The position numbers and the translations under genes are program-made. Below, in pieces: positions 45,897 through 55,541 of a stretch of 64,000 nt of DNA (positions within the stretch are counted from its first letter, which is position 1; the number at the start of each line of letters is the position of its first letter). Source of the DNA: Cellulophaga sp. BC115SP (lineage in GTDB: Bacteria; Bacteroidota; Bacteroidia; Cytophagales; Spirosomataceae); assembly GCF_009905545.1 (NCBI RefSeq), contig NZ_JAAALB010000006.1, positions 62,001 through 126,000 on the forward strand. Reading direction: 5' to 3'. The notes under the pieces are model-generated. The model did not search any database. It saw only the letters and a list, made by a program, of their open reading frames with translations, and was not told the origin of the DNA.

Positions 45897-46916
45897 CTAT
45901 TGCAATTCTTCGAGCGGATGTATTTTCCCGACCTTTGCATTACATTCTTCTGGTGTACCCAACTGCCACTCATCGAGATTTTGAATCGTTTTATCTGCAA
46001 TATTGGTTAATGCTTCTTGCGTTAAAAATGCTTGATGTCCAGTAATAATCACATTGTTGAAGTTGAGTAAATCGGTCAATAACTCATCACGTCCTTCGGT
46101 TTCGAAATGGTTTTTGAAGAAAATACCTCTTTCATTTTCGTAAACGTCCAAACCTAAATAACCGATTTTTCCATCGCGCAAGCCCTGTAAGACATCCTCT
46201 GTTTTGACCAAACCTCCACGACTGGTATTAATAAGCATAACACCCGTTTTCATTTTGTCGATTTGCTCTTTGGTAATCATATATTTAGTTTCCTCTGTCA
46301 AGGGTGCGTGAAGCGTAATAATATCCGAAGTAGCAAGCAATTCGTTGAGTGTCACAAAAGTTACCCCTTCGTAGTCATCTGCCTCCTCCGCGTATTTGTC
46401 AAACACCAACAGCCTACAACCAAAGCCTTTCAGAATATCCGCTACTACTTTTCCAATAGTCCCCAAACCAATAATTCCGACTGTTTTTTGGTACATATCA
46501 AACCCAATCAGGCTACTCAAATCGAACTGGTAGTTATGGGCTTTGGTATCGGCCATGATAAGCTTTCTATTCAAAGCCATCATTAATGCTACGGTATGCT
46601 CTGCTACAGAATTAGGAGAATAATGCGGTACATTAGCCACTCGAATACCCAACTCGGCTGCTACTTTAAGATTTATATGATCGACACCCACCGAACGAGT
46701 CGCTACATATTTTACGCCCAAATCATTTAAGGCACGAAGTACAGGCTCAGAGGCATCGTCGTTGGTAAAAAGTACCACTACATCAAATCCTTCTGCCATT
46801 TTCACGGTATCCATATTCAAAGGTTTTCCTGTAACCGTAATATCGTGTTTTTGTTGGTTAGCGTTTTGCAACGATGCTTTTTCAAACTCTTTAGTACTAT
46901 AAATCAGCGCTTTCAT
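45897..46916 (-). CDS. ldhA: D-lactate dehydrogenase / 2-hydroxyacid dehydrogenase
   Basis: 339 residues, normal length for D-LDH. It reduces pyruvate to D-lactate with NADH in the cytoplasm, usually under fermentative or oxygen-limited conditions. The substrate domain opens with MKALIYSTKEFEKAS. The Rossmann nucleotide loop is GIIGLGTIGKVVAD (about 150-165). The substrate Arg lies in INTSRGGLVK, the Glu in YENERGIFF, and the catalytic His near 294 in GHQAFLT. The YVATRSVGVDHI and NVPHYSPNSVAEHTVAL segments are characteristic of the LdhA branch. It is convergent with the paralogue cluster and divergent from the thiamine operon. Confidence 0.92.
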   Translation of the reverse strand: MKALIYSTKEFEKASLQNANQQKHDITVTGKPLNMDTVKMAEGFDVVVLFTNDDASEPVLRALNDLGVKYVATRSVGVDHINLKVAAELGIRVANVPHYSPNSVAEHTVALMMALNRKLIMADTKAHNYQFDLSSLIGFDMYQKTVGIIGLGTIGKVVADILKGFGCRLLVFDKYAEEADDYEGVTFVTLNELLATSDIITLHAPLTEETKYMITKEQIDKMKTGVMLINTSRGGLVKTEDVLQGLRDGKIGYLGLDVYENERGIFFKNHFETEGRDELLTDLLNFNNVIITGHQAFLTQEALTNIADKTIQNLDEWQLGTPEECNAKVGKIHPLEELQ

Positions 46917-47076
46917 ACGGGATAGAATTTTGGTTAATAAAAGAAGGTTTAGCCTTTTTTATGTTTCAAAATTATCCTTCTATCTCACTTTTATCCATGA
47001 CATTTATCAGTCTATTAGCTACTTATGCTCATCCACACAAAGTCATGACTGATTTTAAATAAAAAACACATTTCTC

Positions 47077-47107
47077 TTTTTTCTTTCAAAAACGTCCTTT
47101 AAGTTTG
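47077..47107 (+). promoter_or_regulatory. promoter of the thiamine operon
   Basis: TAAGTTTG at 47100-47107 fits TAnnTTTG. Nineteen bases upstream is TTTT (47077-47080) in place of TTTG. The predicted start site falls right at the beginning of the riboswitch. Confidence 0.65.
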
Positions 47108-47111
47108 TAGC

Positions 47112-47196
47112 AGACTTTAGGGGTGCCTTAATATACGGGCTGAGATTATACCCTTTGAACCTGAACAGCGTAATGGTTGCGAAGGAAAAAGCAGAG
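47112..47196 (+). promoter_or_regulatory. TPP riboswitch (THI element)
   Basis: The conserved TPP aptamer blocks are present in order: ACTTTAGGGGTGCC, then GGGCTGAGATTATACCC, TTTGAACCTGAACAGCGTAA and TGGTTGCGAAGGAAAAA. The CTGAGA and ACCTGA...GTAATG...GCGAAGG segments bind the pyrimidine and pyrophosphate of thiamine pyrophosphate. It lies about 250 nt before thiS and should shut the operon down when TPP is abundant. Confidence 0.95.
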
Positions 47197-47449
47197 CAAA
47201 ATACTTTTCGTAGAATAGCCTTTATGGGCTATCTCCAAAATATTTCAAGCTGAAGTTTTTGATTGATGATAAAGGAAATTGTTGGGATAGTTTGTCCTAT
47301 ACAGACCGATTGTGTTGGGCTGTATTTGATAAATGGCGCTTCAATCCTATACCGAGCACAATAGCATTCGCTCGCAAAATCATTTAAGCAAAAACTGTTC
47401 TGTCTAATCCACTCCTAAGGGTCGCGTTGGTATTTAATATTTTACAAAC
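47197..47449 (+). other. unusually long leader between TPP riboswitch and thiS
   Basis: About 250 nt without a gene. One hairpin (ATAGCC...GGGCTAT, about 47214-47229) follows the aptamer but has no T-run. How the aptamer signals to thiS is not evident from the sequence. Confidence 0.5.
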
Positions 47450-49568
<2,119 letters not shown>

Positions 49569-49935
49569 GTGATGAGTTGGGAGTTTTGAGTGTGGAGTTG
49601 TCCTTTGTCCTTGCCTAAAATAGGTTGCCCTGAGTTTTTAAAATTCAAGTAGTGAATATATGTGATTTTTACTTTTAAGATAATCATAAAAATGGAAGCT
49701 AAAGGAGAAACTTTATCTTCAAGGAAAAGTAAAAGGTTAATTTCAAGGATTTTATAGAAATAAAACTTCATGTTAATTCCATTAATCGGAAACATTCTTT
49801 TCTGAAAAGTATTGTATATTTTGAAGTTATCAAATATCGCTTTGCCTTTGTTTATTGCTATTTGAGGGCAACGTATTTTAGGCAAGAAAATTAAGAAACT
49901 CATTACTCAAAACTTATCACACAACCTTTAACATC
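49569..49935. mobile_element. MITE-like element in the thiC-thiE gap
   Basis: Terminal inverted repeats CTTGCCTAAAATAGGTTGCC (from 49610) and the complement of CTTGCCTAAAATACGTTGCC (to 49886), 21 of 22 matching when extended; the element is 277 bp with no coding potential. The flank GAGTTTTGAGT...GTCCTTTGTCCTTGCC is repeated in inverted orientation at the far end of the element at 53605. Confidence 0.7.
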
Positions 49936-50559
49936 ATGTTTATACTCCTGCTCACACCCCCAGAATTTATACCAAATGAAGTTCAGATACTAGAACAGCT
50001 TTTTGAAGCTGGTCTAACGACTTTACATGTGCGAAAGCCCAATGCGTCACTGGAACAAATTGAAGATTTTATTCGACAATTTAAACCGCAGTATATGAAG
50101 CGATTGGTACTACATAGTCAATATCAATTGATGGCGAAATACAATATCAAGGGGATTCATCTTACTACGCACGTTTGGGAGGAATTACAGGAGCAAGGAC
50201 AACTAAAAGAATATATTCGCCCAGTACAGCGAAGAGGTTTAACAGTAAGCGCTTCGGTACATAAGTTTGAAGAAATACTGAAAATGCCTTCAAAACTCGA
50301 CTATGTATTTCTCAGTCCGTTTTTTGACAGTATTTCAAAACCTGGTTACAAAGCTGCTATTTCGCCAGAAGTGGTGGAGGATTTTGTATTTAACAATAGC
50401 AAAGTCCCTCCTATCGTCGCCTTAGGTGGCATTGAGCAAAACAATATTCATTCCCTCAAAAACAAGAATATTGCAGGAGTAGCATTATTGGGTAGTGTAT
50501 GGCAAGCACCCTCACCTGTAGAAGCCTTTTCCGAAATACAAACAGCTTTGAGTTCTTAG
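49936..50559 (+). CDS. ThiE/TenI-family protein, first of two paralogues
   Basis: 207 residues. The TIM barrel of the thiamine-phosphate synthase/TenI superfamily is evident: GLTTLHVRKPNASLEQI, VLHSQYQLMAKYNIKGIHLT, YVFLSPFFDSISKPGY and PPIVALGGIEQNNI. Some substrate residues of true ThiE, such as the IVNDxxxxA motif and a GPxxxTxTK loop, are replaced or reduced (SPFFDSISKPGYK). It may therefore be a TenI-like partner, thiazole tautomerase, rather than the synthase. It follows the MITE-like element and precedes the second paralogue by 27 bp. Confidence 0.8.
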   Translation: MFILLLTPPEFIPNEVQILEQLFEAGLTTLHVRKPNASLEQIEDFIRQFKPQYMKRLVLHSQYQLMAKYNIKGIHLTTHVWEELQEQGQLKEYIRPVQRRGLTVSASVHKFEEILKMPSKLDYVFLSPFFDSISKPGYKAAISPEVVEDFVFNNSKVPPIVALGGIEQNNIHSLKNKNIAGVALLGSVWQAPSPVEAFSEIQTALSS

Positions 50560-50586
50560 AACCAAAGCTCAAAATTTAACAACACG

Positions 50587-51231
50587 ATGATTTCAAGACT
50601 TCATTATATAACCCAAGATCTCGCACATATTCCTCACTGGGAGCAAGCGCAACGTGCCTGTGAAGGTGGTGCAGACTGGGTGCAGTTAAGAGTAAAAACT
50701 CAAGAAGAATCTCAATGGCTCGAAACGGCTTTACGCACTCAAGAGGTATGTAAAAGTTTTGGTGCCAAATTGATTGTAAATGACAATTCTCATATCGCTG
50801 CGAAAATACAATCAGAAGGTTTGCATTTGGGCAAACAAGATATGTCGCCCTTAGAAGCTCGTCAGATTGTGGGTGAAAAAATGATTATTGGTGGCACTGC
50901 CAATACCCTCCAAGATATGCTCAAACATGTAGCCAGTGGAACAGTACAATACATTGGACTAGGACCTTTGAGGTTTACGGATACCAAGAAAAACCTAAGT
51001 CCCATCGTAGGGTTAGAGGGATATAAACGTATCCTAACTCAGTTCAGAACATTAGGGCACAATCTACCTGTAGTGGGTATTGGAGGCGTAAAAGCAGATG
51101 ATATTGAGGATTTACTAGCAGCAGGTTTACACGGAGTTGCGGTATCCTCTTTAATAAATATAGCCGAAAATCCTTCAGCAGTCACACAAGAGTTATTGGG
51201 TATGTTAAACTTAGCGGTGAGTGCGAAATGA
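50587..51231 (+). CDS. thiE: thiamine-phosphate synthase ThiE
   Basis: 214 residues. ThiE joins hydroxymethylpyrimidine pyrophosphate and thiazole phosphate to give thiamine phosphate. Key motifs are GGADWVQLRVK, KLIVNDNSHIAAKIQSEGLH, LGKQDMSPLEARQIVGEKMI, GGTANTLQDM, YIGLGPLRFTDTKKN and VVGIGGVKADDI. These cover the pyrophosphate- and thiazole-binding residues better than in the preceding paralogue, so this is the likelier synthase. The GPxxFTDTK version is the one common in Bacteroidota. It follows the paralogue by 27 bp. The next thi gene is 468 bp away, where thiD would be expected. Confidence 0.88.
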   Translation: MISRLHYITQDLAHIPHWEQAQRACEGGADWVQLRVKTQEESQWLETALRTQEVCKSFGAKLIVNDNSHIAAKIQSEGLHLGKQDMSPLEARQIVGEKMIIGGTANTLQDMLKHVASGTVQYIGLGPLRFTDTKKNLSPIVGLEGYKRILTQFRTLGHNLPVVGIGGVKADDIEDLLAAGLHGVAVSSLINIAENPSAVTQELLGMLNLAVSAK

Positions 51232-51248
51232 TAGGAATAAGTGCATAT

Positions 51249-51420
51249 TGAAGCTGTTTAAACTTTCATAAACATGCTCGCGTAAGCAATGAATTTATAC
51301 TGTTTGAGCGAAGCGAGTTTATAAATTCTTGATTTTTTTGTTACTTTTTGTATCAAGACAAAAAGTAAGACGAAGAATTAATCAATAAAATATGCTTTTT
51401 GAAAAGTTTAAACAGCTTCA
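51249..51420. mobile_element. 172-bp palindromic element between thiE and thiG
   Basis: Perfect 18-bp terminal inverted repeats: TGAAGCTGTTTAAACTTT at 51249-51266 and its complement at 51403-51420. The interior holds a divergent, inverted relative of the repeats at 102 and 51459 (TTGTTACTTTTTGTATCAAG). No coding potential. Confidence 0.7.
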
Positions 51421-51458
51421 TTTATAAGTTTTATCTAACCTTTATCAAATAAAACTAA

Positions 51459-51581
51459 ATTTCCTTTCGACACACCTTACTTTTCTTGTCTTGACACAAG
51501 AAAAGTAACCGCGCGGCGGCCGCAAAAGAAAGTCAAGAAATCCTAAACTCGCCTGCGGCTCAAACAACAGGATTTCAGAAA
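51459..51581. repeat. dispersed intergenic repeat, copy 2, with a G+C-only insert
   Basis: Matches 102-210 nearly base for base but carries an extra 14 bp made only of G and C (51510-51523, CGCGCGGCGGCCGC) after AAAAGTAAC. It lies in the thiE-thiG gap next to the 172-bp palindromic element. Confidence 0.8.
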
Positions 51582-51699
51582 ACTAAACACGCAAGACGCA
51601 ATGCACTCATTTTAAATACCTTAAGAATATCAAACATACTCTAAGGAAAAAAATCATCAAATATCTAATATCTGAAATCCTCCCTCTCATTACTCAACT

Positions 51700-52464
51700 A
51701 TGTCTTTACAAATTGCAGATAAAACCTTTCAGTCTAGGTTATTTACAGGGACTGGAAAATTTAGTAGTGCTTCTCTTATGGAAGAGAGCATTCTGGCATC
51801 AGGGTCAGAATTGGTGACTGTTGCCCTCAAACGAGTAAGTCTTACTGAAAAGGAGGATGATATCCTGTCATATCTCCACCATGATCGCATCAATTTGCTG
51901 CCTAATACCTCTGGTGTTCGAAATGCGAAAGAGGCCATTTTTGCCGCACAAGTTGCTCGTGAGGCATTAGAAACCAATTGGTTAAAACTCGAAATTCACC
52001 CTGACCCAAAATACTTAATGCCTGACCCAATCGAGACGCTAAAAGCAGCTGAGGAATTGGTCAAACTAGGTTTTGTAATATTACCCTATATCCATGCCGA
52101 CCCTGTGCTGTGCAAGAGACTCGAAGAGGTTGGCGTAGCCGCAGTAATGCCATTGGGGTCGCCTATTGGTAGTAATAAAGGCTTGAAAACGATTGATTTT
52201 CTTGAAATAATTATCGAACAAAGCCGTGTACCAGTAGTCGTAGATGCTGGAATCGGAGCACCTTCGGATGCAGCTAAGGCGATGGAAATGGGTGCAGATG
52301 CAGTATTGGTCAACACGGCAATAGCCGTTTCGGAAAACCCTGTTCAAATGGGTCTGGCATTCAAATATGCCGTTGAAGCTGGACGCATGGCGTATGAAGC
52401 CAAATTAGCTCCTATGCAACAACAGGCTGTGGCTAGTAGCCCATTAACGACATTTTTGAATTAG
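51700..52464 (+). CDS. thiG: thiazole synthase ThiG
   Basis: 254 residues, normal length. ThiG condenses deoxyxylulose-5-phosphate, ThiS-thiocarboxylate sulfur and dehydroglycine into the thiazole phosphate moiety. Family motifs are [53 protein letters not shown] (with the Schiff-base lysine region), [16 protein letters not shown] and [20 protein letters not shown]. The C-terminal [11 protein letters not shown] is also conserved. Eight base pairs separate it from thiH, with which it forms the ThiGH partner pair. Confidence 0.95.
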   Translation: MSLQIADKTFQSRLFTGTGKFSSASLMEESILASGSELVTVALKRVSLTEKEDDILSYLHHDRINLLPNTSGVRNAKEAIFAAQVAREALETNWLKLEIHPDPKYLMPDPIETLKAAEELVKLGFVILPYIHADPVLCKRLEEVGVAAVMPLGSPIGSNKGLKTIDFLEIIIEQSRVPVVVDAGIGAPSDAAKAMEMGADAVLVNTAIAVSENPVQMGLAFKYAVEAGRMAYEAKLAPMQQQAVASSPLTTFLN

Positions 52465-52471
52465 TGGAAAT

Positions 52472-53584
52472 ATGGACTTTTATCAAGTTTTTCAACAACA
52501 TACTTGGGACGAAATCCGAGAGAGTATTTATCAAAAAACACCTCAGGATGTCATAAGAGCACTCCAAAAATCTGGTAAGCGAGATTTGGAAGATTTCAAA
52601 GCGTTGATTTCGCCTGCTGCTACTGGTTTTTTGGAAGAAATGGCTCAATTAAGTCACAGACTGACTCAAAAGCGTTTTGGCAAAACCATACAGATGTATG
52701 TGCCGCTGTATCTTTCGAATGAGTGTCAAAATATCTGTACTTATTGTGGGTTTAGTTTTGATAACAAAATCAGAAGAAAGACACTTACCGAAGAAGAGAT
52801 TTTGCAGGAAGTAGCTGTGCTCAAACGCATGGGGTATGAACACGTACTATTGGTAACTGGTGAAGCTAATCAGACGGTTGGCGTACCCTATTTGCAAAAA
52901 GTAATTCGATTGATAAAACCCTATTTTTCTCAAATATCTATCGAAATACAGCCCCTCGACCAAGACGAATATGAAATTTTGGTTGCTGAAGGGGTACACG
53001 CAGTACTGGTATATCAAGAAACTTATCATGAGGAGGATTACAAAAAACATCATCCAAAAGGTAAAAAATCGAATTTCCAGTACAGAATCCAAACACCAGA
53101 CCGATTAGGTGCAGCGGGGATTCACAAAATGGGTCTGGGAGTACTCATAGGCTTGGAAGATTGGCGGGTTGATTGCTTTTTCACAGCCTTGCATCTTAGA
53201 TATTTAGAAAAGCGCTATTGGCAAAGTACCTATTCCATCTCTTTTCCGAGGCTTCGACCATTTTCGGGCGGCTTAGAGCCAAAAGTAGAAATGTCAGATA
53301 GAGAGTTAGTACAGCTGATTTGTGCCTATCGCATTTTTGACGAAGAAGTAGAATTATCTATTTCTACCCGAGAAAATGAGATTTTTAGAGACAATATTAT
53401 CAAACTCGGTATTACGTCGATGAGTGCTGGTTCCAAAACCAACCCAGGTGGATATGTGGTTGAACCAGAATCTTTGGAACAATTTGAAATCAGCGATGAG
53501 CGCTCACCACAGGCAATCGCCTCTGTTATTCAGGCGCAAGGTTATGAACCTGTTTGGAAGAATTGGGATAGACTTTTGCAATGA
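52472..53584 (+). CDS. thiH: 2-iminoacetate synthase ThiH (tyrosine lyase)
   Basis: 370 residues, normal length. ThiH is a radical SAM enzyme that cleaves tyrosine to dehydroglycine and p-cresol for ThiG. The [4Fe-4S] motif C85-x3-C89-x2-C92 appears in NECQNICTYCGFSFDNKIRR. Other landmarks are LVTGEANQTVGVPYLQKVI, HAVLVYQETYHEEDYKKHHP and ISFPRLRPFSGG. It begins 8 bp after thiG. No thiF or moeB homologue follows; instead a MITE-like element does. Confidence 0.95.
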   Translation: MDFYQVFQQHTWDEIRESIYQKTPQDVIRALQKSGKRDLEDFKALISPAATGFLEEMAQLSHRLTQKRFGKTIQMYVPLYLSNECQNICTYCGFSFDNKIRRKTLTEEEILQEVAVLKRMGYEHVLLVTGEANQTVGVPYLQKVIRLIKPYFSQISIEIQPLDQDEYEILVAEGVHAVLVYQETYHEEDYKKHHPKGKKSNFQYRIQTPDRLGAAGIHKMGLGVLIGLEDWRVDCFFTALHLRYLEKRYWQSTYSISFPRLRPFSGGLEPKVEMSDRELVQLICAYRIFDEEVELSISTRENEIFRDNIIKLGITSMSAGSKTNPGGYVVEPESLEQFEISDERSPQAIASVIQAQGYEPVWKNWDRLLQ

Positions 53585-54038
53585 GAATAATGTTGAATTG
53601 TGAATTGTCCTTGCCTAAAATAGGTTGCCTTATCTTCAGTAAATTTTCAACATTATTCAATTCTTTTGAAGAGAAAAGTGTATTGACTCAGAAAATCGTA
53701 AGGAAAACTAACACCATTTACTTTAGCGCCGTAGGTGCGAAAGAACACCAACTATCGTGAAGTCTTTCGCACCTACGGCGCTCTAAAGGGACTTTTATTT
53801 CTATATATTCTACCAAACTGTCGCTCCTACGGAGCTTTTCTCAGCAATAATAATACTATTCGCTAAATCTAAAAAGCAACCTATTTTAGGCAAGGACAAA
53901 GGACAACTCAAAACTCTCAACTCATAATTCAGCATTAATACTTACTTATCATTCATCAAAACCAAAAAAGCTTAAGGCAGGGCCTTAAGCTTTTCTTCAT
54001 TACACCAATATAAAAAATCCTAACGGACTTCTTGTCTT
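53585..54038. mobile_element. MITE-like element with nested palindrome, 3' of thiH
   Basis: Terminal inverted repeats TTGTCCTTGCCTAAAATAGG (from 53605) and its complement (to 53899); length about 295 bp. Inside is a perfect 19-bp inverted repeat (AGCGCCGTAGGTGCGAAAG at 53724-53742 with its complement at 53764-53782). It shares only the ends with the element at 49610. A terminator hairpin at 53967-53994 follows. Confidence 0.7.
53967..53994. terminator. terminator between thiH and the lipoprotein gene
   Basis: AAAAGCTTAAGGC facing GCCTTAAGCTTTT, short loop, T/A-rich feet on both sides. Confidence 0.75.
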
Positions 54039-55361
54039 TTAGTACTCAGTAGTTTGAGGATTGAAATTCGTCCATTTTTGAGTCCAATCATTTGAGCCAT
54101 CAAAAGCACCTCTGAAACTCGCTGAATCGAAACCTGTTGGCAATACTACGCCATCAGCTAATATTCTTGAACCTTTTTGTGGGCTGAATTTTGGAGCACC
54201 CAAAAGGTTGAAATCTGCTTGTAAACCTAAATCTGTTAATGACCAGCTAATAGCATTTTTACGGTTCGCATCATTAAACATGGCTGTCTCAACGTTCAAA
54301 ATCGGAGCAGTTGTTCCTGTAATTACAACTCCTTTATAATCCGACTTGCCATTTTTGAAATTGTCTTGTGACAACGTTCCTTCTAATTCTAAACCAGCTT
54401 TTGGAAATGCACCATTTACAACGGTATTATAAATACTCAAAGCAGAGTTACGTCTGATACGGAAAGCAGAACGGTATTTTTTGTCAACAGTACCGTTAGC
54501 AATATAGATACTCACGTTTGCAAATTTGGCAGAGGTTTGTGGCAATGCCGTTGAACCAGAACCATCGTTATCTGATTCAAAACCATTTGAGTCAGAACAA
54601 CTACACTGGTCAGCTACTAATGGGTCACGGAGTGCTACTGCATATTGTACATTTCCTGAGAAACCATTGTCTGTATCAAAATCATCATCCAGAGTACGGT
54701 ATGAAATCAAGTGTTTGGCATTTACAGCACCACCAAACCATTCGAAAGCGTCATCGCCAGAATGCGAAACTTGTACATAGTCTATTTTTGTTCCGTAACC
54801 TACACCACCAAGCGTCAAACCGTTAACTTCTTTATCTGTTTCGAAAGCAACACCTGCAAATTCGATACGTACATATTTCAAAATACCAGAGTTATCAGCA
54901 TCGTTGGTTCCACCAAAAGTTGTTACGTTTTCACCTTCAATTGTGATAGGCGTCTTATTTACTTTAGCTTTTCCTAAAATAATTACACCACCCCAGTCAC
55001 CAGCTTTACGTTGACCGATTGCTTGGTTAGACGTAAATACGATAGGTTTATCTTCTGTGCCTTCTGCTAAAATTTTTGCCCCTGGCTTGATAATCAAAGT
55101 ACCTTTTGTTGGCAAATCACCTTTGATGATTGTCCCAGGCTGAATCGTTAGGGTTACGCCTTCTTCTACGTAAACAAAACCATTTAAAAGGTATTTCTTA
55201 TCGGCAGTCCAAGTTGTATTTGATGTAATAGAACCTTTTACTACCACCATTTCACGACTTGCTACTGGTGTTGGTTCTTGAAAATCGTTTTCCAATTTAC
55301 CACATGAAGTAGTTGCTAAAGCAATGGCAGTGATGTAAAGAAGTTTATGTATATTTTTCAT
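54039..55361 (-). CDS. outer-membrane lipoprotein with beta-helix-like repeats, partner of a TonB receptor
   Basis: 440 residues. The N-terminus MKNIHKLLYITAIALATTSC is a lipoprotein signal with the lipobox Cys at 20. The body begins with a parallel-beta-type series: LNGFVYVEEGVTLTIQPGTI, GTLIIKPGAKILAEGTEDKP, DWGGVIILGKAKVN. It then has the conserved patch KIDYVQVSHSGDDAFEWFGG and an acidic DDDFDTDNGFSG segment. This combination belongs to a Bacteroidota family usually encoded beside a TonB-dependent receptor, as here (180 bp downstream of it on the same strand). It is likely an exposed accessory of that receptor; the substrate is unknown. Confidence 0.8.
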   Translation of the reverse strand: MKNIHKLLYITAIALATTSCGKLENDFQEPTPVASREMVVVKGSITSNTTWTADKKYLLNGFVYVEEGVTLTIQPGTIIKGDLPTKGTLIIKPGAKILAEGTEDKPIVFTSNQAIGQRKAGDWGGVIILGKAKVNKTPITIEGENVTTFGGTNDADNSGILKYVRIEFAGVAFETDKEVNGLTLGGVGYGTKIDYVQVSHSGDDAFEWFGGAVNAKHLISYRTLDDDFDTDNGFSGNVQYAVALRDPLVADQCSCSDSNGFESDNDGSGSTALPQTSAKFANVSIYIANGTVDKKYRSAFRIRRNSALSIYNTVVNGAFPKAGLELEGTLSQDNFKNGKSDYKGVVITGTTAPILNVETAMFNDANRKNAISWSLTDLGLQADFNLLGAPKFSPQKGSRILADGVVLPTGFDSASFRGAFDGSNDWTQKWTNFNPQTTEY

Positions 55362-55541
55362 GATTTCTGATATTGGCTTTCACAAAATAGCTAAGCGATG
55401 GCTTATGTTTATTCTGTTAAAAAAGTTTGTGTACGGTTTTACAAAGCTGAATTTAGTTTCACTCCTGAAGCTACCACTCAGCTAATGGATTTTGATAATT
55501 TACTGATAACTGATATACAATTAACCAATCTTCTCACTGGA

